Source of the DNA: CAYXUG01 sp964468655
Lineage (GTDB): Bacteria > Fidelibacterota > Marinisomatia > Marinisomatales > CAYXUG01
Length of the DNA stretch: 16,266 bases
Assembly: GCA_964468655.1 (NCBI GenBank)
Contig: CAYXUG010000049.1
Location: 1-16,266 of the forward strand
Direction of reading: 5' to 3'
Shown here: positions 15,174 to 16,266 of the stretch, piece after piece
How the letters are laid out: each line of letters starts with the position of its first letter
How positions within the stretch are numbered: the stretch's first letter is position 1
Notes under the pieces: generated by a model
What the model was told of the DNA's origin: nothing
Seen by the model: the letters and a program-made list of their open reading frames with translations, nothing else
The model's database searches: none
Translations under genes and position numbers: made by a program

Positions 15174-15599
15174 ATGTCATCTCAAACATATCATCATATT
15201 TGGTTACATTTTATTTGGACGACAAAAAATCGTGAGCGACTTTTAACCAAAGAAGTCAAAGCGAAATTAATGCTGCATTATCTGGAGTATGCGAAAGAAA
15301 GTGATATTGAGATAGATGTTATTAACGGTGATATGGATCATTTACATTTATTGATTCAGTTAAAGCCAAATCAAAATCCTGCAAATATTGCAAATTTGCT
15401 CAAGGGTGAATCGTCAAATTGGATAAATAAAAATGATTTTCTTCGTGGGAAATTTGCTTGGCAGAGTGGTTATGCCGTGTTTTCTGTTTCCAAATCACAA
15501 ATTCAAACGGTGCGGAAATATATTCGAAATCAGGAAGAGCATCATCGCCGAAAATCATTCAAAGAAGAATATGACGAATTTATGAAAATCTATGGTTAG
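15174..15599 (+). CDS. IS200-like / REP-associated tyrosine transposase
   Basis: This is a 141-residue Y1 HUH transposase. The metal-binding histidine pair is H56-L-H58 in DMDHLHLLI. The nucleophile is Tyr116 in VRKYIRNQEEHH, keeping the Y-x-x-x-Q spacing of the family. WTTKNRERLL near the start and WQSGYAVFSVSKSQ are typical. Such enzymes cut and rejoin single-stranded DNA at hairpins. Its motifs look intact. Hairpins resembling one another flank it on both sides, which points to a domesticated REP-associated transposase (RAYT) or an IS200-type element, and the two cannot be separated here. No TnpB gene is present. ATG 15174 has no clear ribosome-binding site, and a strong hairpin ends 8 bp upstream, which may keep expression low. 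Confidence 0.9.
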   Translation: MSSQTYHHIWLHFIWTTKNRERLLTKEVKAKLMLHYLEYAKESDIEIDVINGDMDHLHLLIQLKPNQNPANIANLLKGESSNWINKNDFLRGKFAWQSGYAVFSVSKSQIQTVRKYIRNQEEHHRRKSFKEEYDEFMKIYG

Positions 15600-15607
15600 G
15601 TTAAGTA

Positions 15608-15748
15608 ACGCCGTGAACGGCGTATCTTTTCGTCGTTTGAACCACCCAGACCTGAAGATCTGGGTTTAAAGATATTATCGTATAGCCCAGTCGTTTACGG
15701 CTGGGATTACAAAATGGTAAAGATGTATAAAACGCCCTTAAGGGCGTT
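15608..15748. repeat. Composite hairpin module 2
   Basis: The module starts 9 bp after the transposase stop, with ACGCCG-TGAA-CGGCGT (15608-15623). Hairpin A, stem ACCCAGA with TGAA loop (15644-15665), hairpin B, CCCAG/CTGGG (15686-15705), and a perfect 18-bp palindrome, AACGCCCTTAAGGGCGTT (15731-15748), follow. The order is the same as module 1. Confidence 0.82.
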
Positions 15749-15754
15749 ATGAAG

Positions 15755-15863
15755 ATGGCGTTAGCGGTACCACCCAAACCTGAAGGTCTGGGTTAAAAGA
15801 TGTTAGGCATAGCCCTACGGGGATAACGAAGAGAAATAAAACAAAAGGGCGTTAACGCCCTTT
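15755..15863. repeat. Composite hairpin module 3, partly degraded
   Basis: The first arm is worn (GGCGTTAGCGG, 15757-15767). Hairpin A persists (15772-15793, TGAA loop). Hairpin B is cut down to CCC/GGG (15813-15821). A perfect 20-bp palindrome with AAAGGGCG and CGCCCTTT arms (15844-15863) closes it. The strand downstream is A-rich, so it does not look like a plus-strand terminator for hsdR. Confidence 0.78.
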
Positions 15864-15878
15864 AAAAAAAAGGCGAAA

Positions 15879-16266
15879 ATGTTAGACCAGGAAACAAGAA
15901 GAAGAATTGACTCTTGCCGTGACATCCTTGTAGGCAAAGTTCCTGACCCGAAATCACAGGTAGAGCAAATCACAATCGCACTCATCTACAAGTTTATGGA
16001 TGATATGGATAGGGAAGCAGTAGAGATGGGGGGTAAATCTTCTTTTTTTACGGGAGATTATACTAAATATAGTTGGACAGCCATATTTAACCCACGAATT
16101 GGTGGGCATGAACTGTTAAAACTGTATGGTGAAGCCATAGAAAAAATGAATCAGAATCCCAATATCCCTCAGTTGTTTCGCAATATTTTTAACAATGCCT
16201 ATTTGCCTTATCGTGACCCTGAAACGCTGAAACTATTCTTAAAAGAGATTAGTAATTTTGAATATT
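15879..16266 (+). CDS. hsdM: Type I restriction enzyme, M (methyltransferase) subunit, N-terminal part
   Basis: Open from ATG 15879 to the window end, this gives 129 residues. The start, MLDQETRRRIDSCRDILVGK, then VEQITIALIYKFMDDMD, matches the helical N-terminal domain of HsdM, which recognises the methylation state of the target and precedes the SAM-binding N6-adenine methyltransferase domain. The catalytic motifs (FxGxG and NPPF) lie beyond the window. AAGG at 15870-15873 is a usable ribosome-binding site. The gene follows hsdR on the same strand but is separated by the transposase element, so it may need its own promoter or readthrough. hsdS is expected next. Confidence 0.85.
   Translation, partial: MLDQETRRRIDSCRDILVGKVPDPKSQVEQITIALIYKFMDDMDREAVEMGGKSSFFTGDYTKYSWTAIFNPRIGGHELLKLYGEAIEKMNQNPNIPQLFRNIFNNAYLPYRDPETLKLFLKEISNFEY

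Larger units (their letters stand above)
15021..15863 (+). mobile_element. IS200-like/RAYT element with hairpin arrays, between hsdR and hsdM
   Basis: This is a tyrosine transposase gene flanked by one composite hairpin module on the left and two on the right. The first module begins directly after the hsdR stop and the last palindrome ends 15 bp before the hsdM start, so nearly the whole hsdR-hsdM gap is element. Exact ends and target site cannot be fixed without an empty-site comparison. Confidence 0.65.

Noticed and set aside
15021..15863. A CRISPR array
   Set aside because: The repeats are hairpin modules of varied sequence and length without uniform repeats or spacers, and they surround a transposase.
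15844..15870. The 20-bp palindrome as a terminator of hsdR
   Set aside because: On the plus strand only three Ts follow, then a run of As. It would act poorly there, although the minus strand has a partial T-run.

Overview
The window looks like a chromosomal segment of an uncultured or little-studied Gram-negative bacterium of low to moderate GC, probably in the FCB superphylum (Bacteroidota, Marinimicrobia or Calditrichota-like). This rests on LPP20-type envelope proteins, a beta-barrel protein ending in phenylalanine after a signal peptide ending in S-Q, a caspase-like protein, and an IS200-like transposase with hairpin arrays of a kind I associate with that group. The phylum is inferred from gene style and is not proven. 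Every gene I could support lies on the plus strand.

Region 1 (1-1297) is accessory and scarred. It opens with the C-terminal end of a caspase-like (peptidase C14) gene. Next comes a DinJ/RelB-type antitoxin and a YafQ-type toxin gene broken by one extra A in an A6 run. The pair is bracketed by a 117-bp direct repeat (106 of 117 positions identical) made of the last 22 codons of the caspase gene plus its downstream sequence. A compact set of nested inverted repeats (1067-1157) follows.

Region 2 (1298-3248) holds two LPP20-domain envelope proteins, a small lipoprotein and a 460-residue exported protein. With the caspase tail they suggest an envelope-linked caspase/LPP20 locus that the toxin-antitoxin cassette has interrupted.

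Region 3 (3476-12276) is housekeeping and densely packed: thpR-recA-recX, an outer-membrane barrel with a calcium-binding aspartate-rich insert, then alaS-gcvPB-PPC/DUF296-ridA. Several junctions overlap by 4-8 nt, and the last two genes begin at TTG. A good intrinsic terminator at 12382-12410 closes the run.

Region 4 (12513-16266) is a type I restriction-modification locus: hsdR, then hsdM truncated by the window edge. The 858 bp between them hold an IS200/REP-associated tyrosine transposase flanked by three copies of a composite hairpin module. The specificity gene hsdS is not in the window and would be expected downstream.
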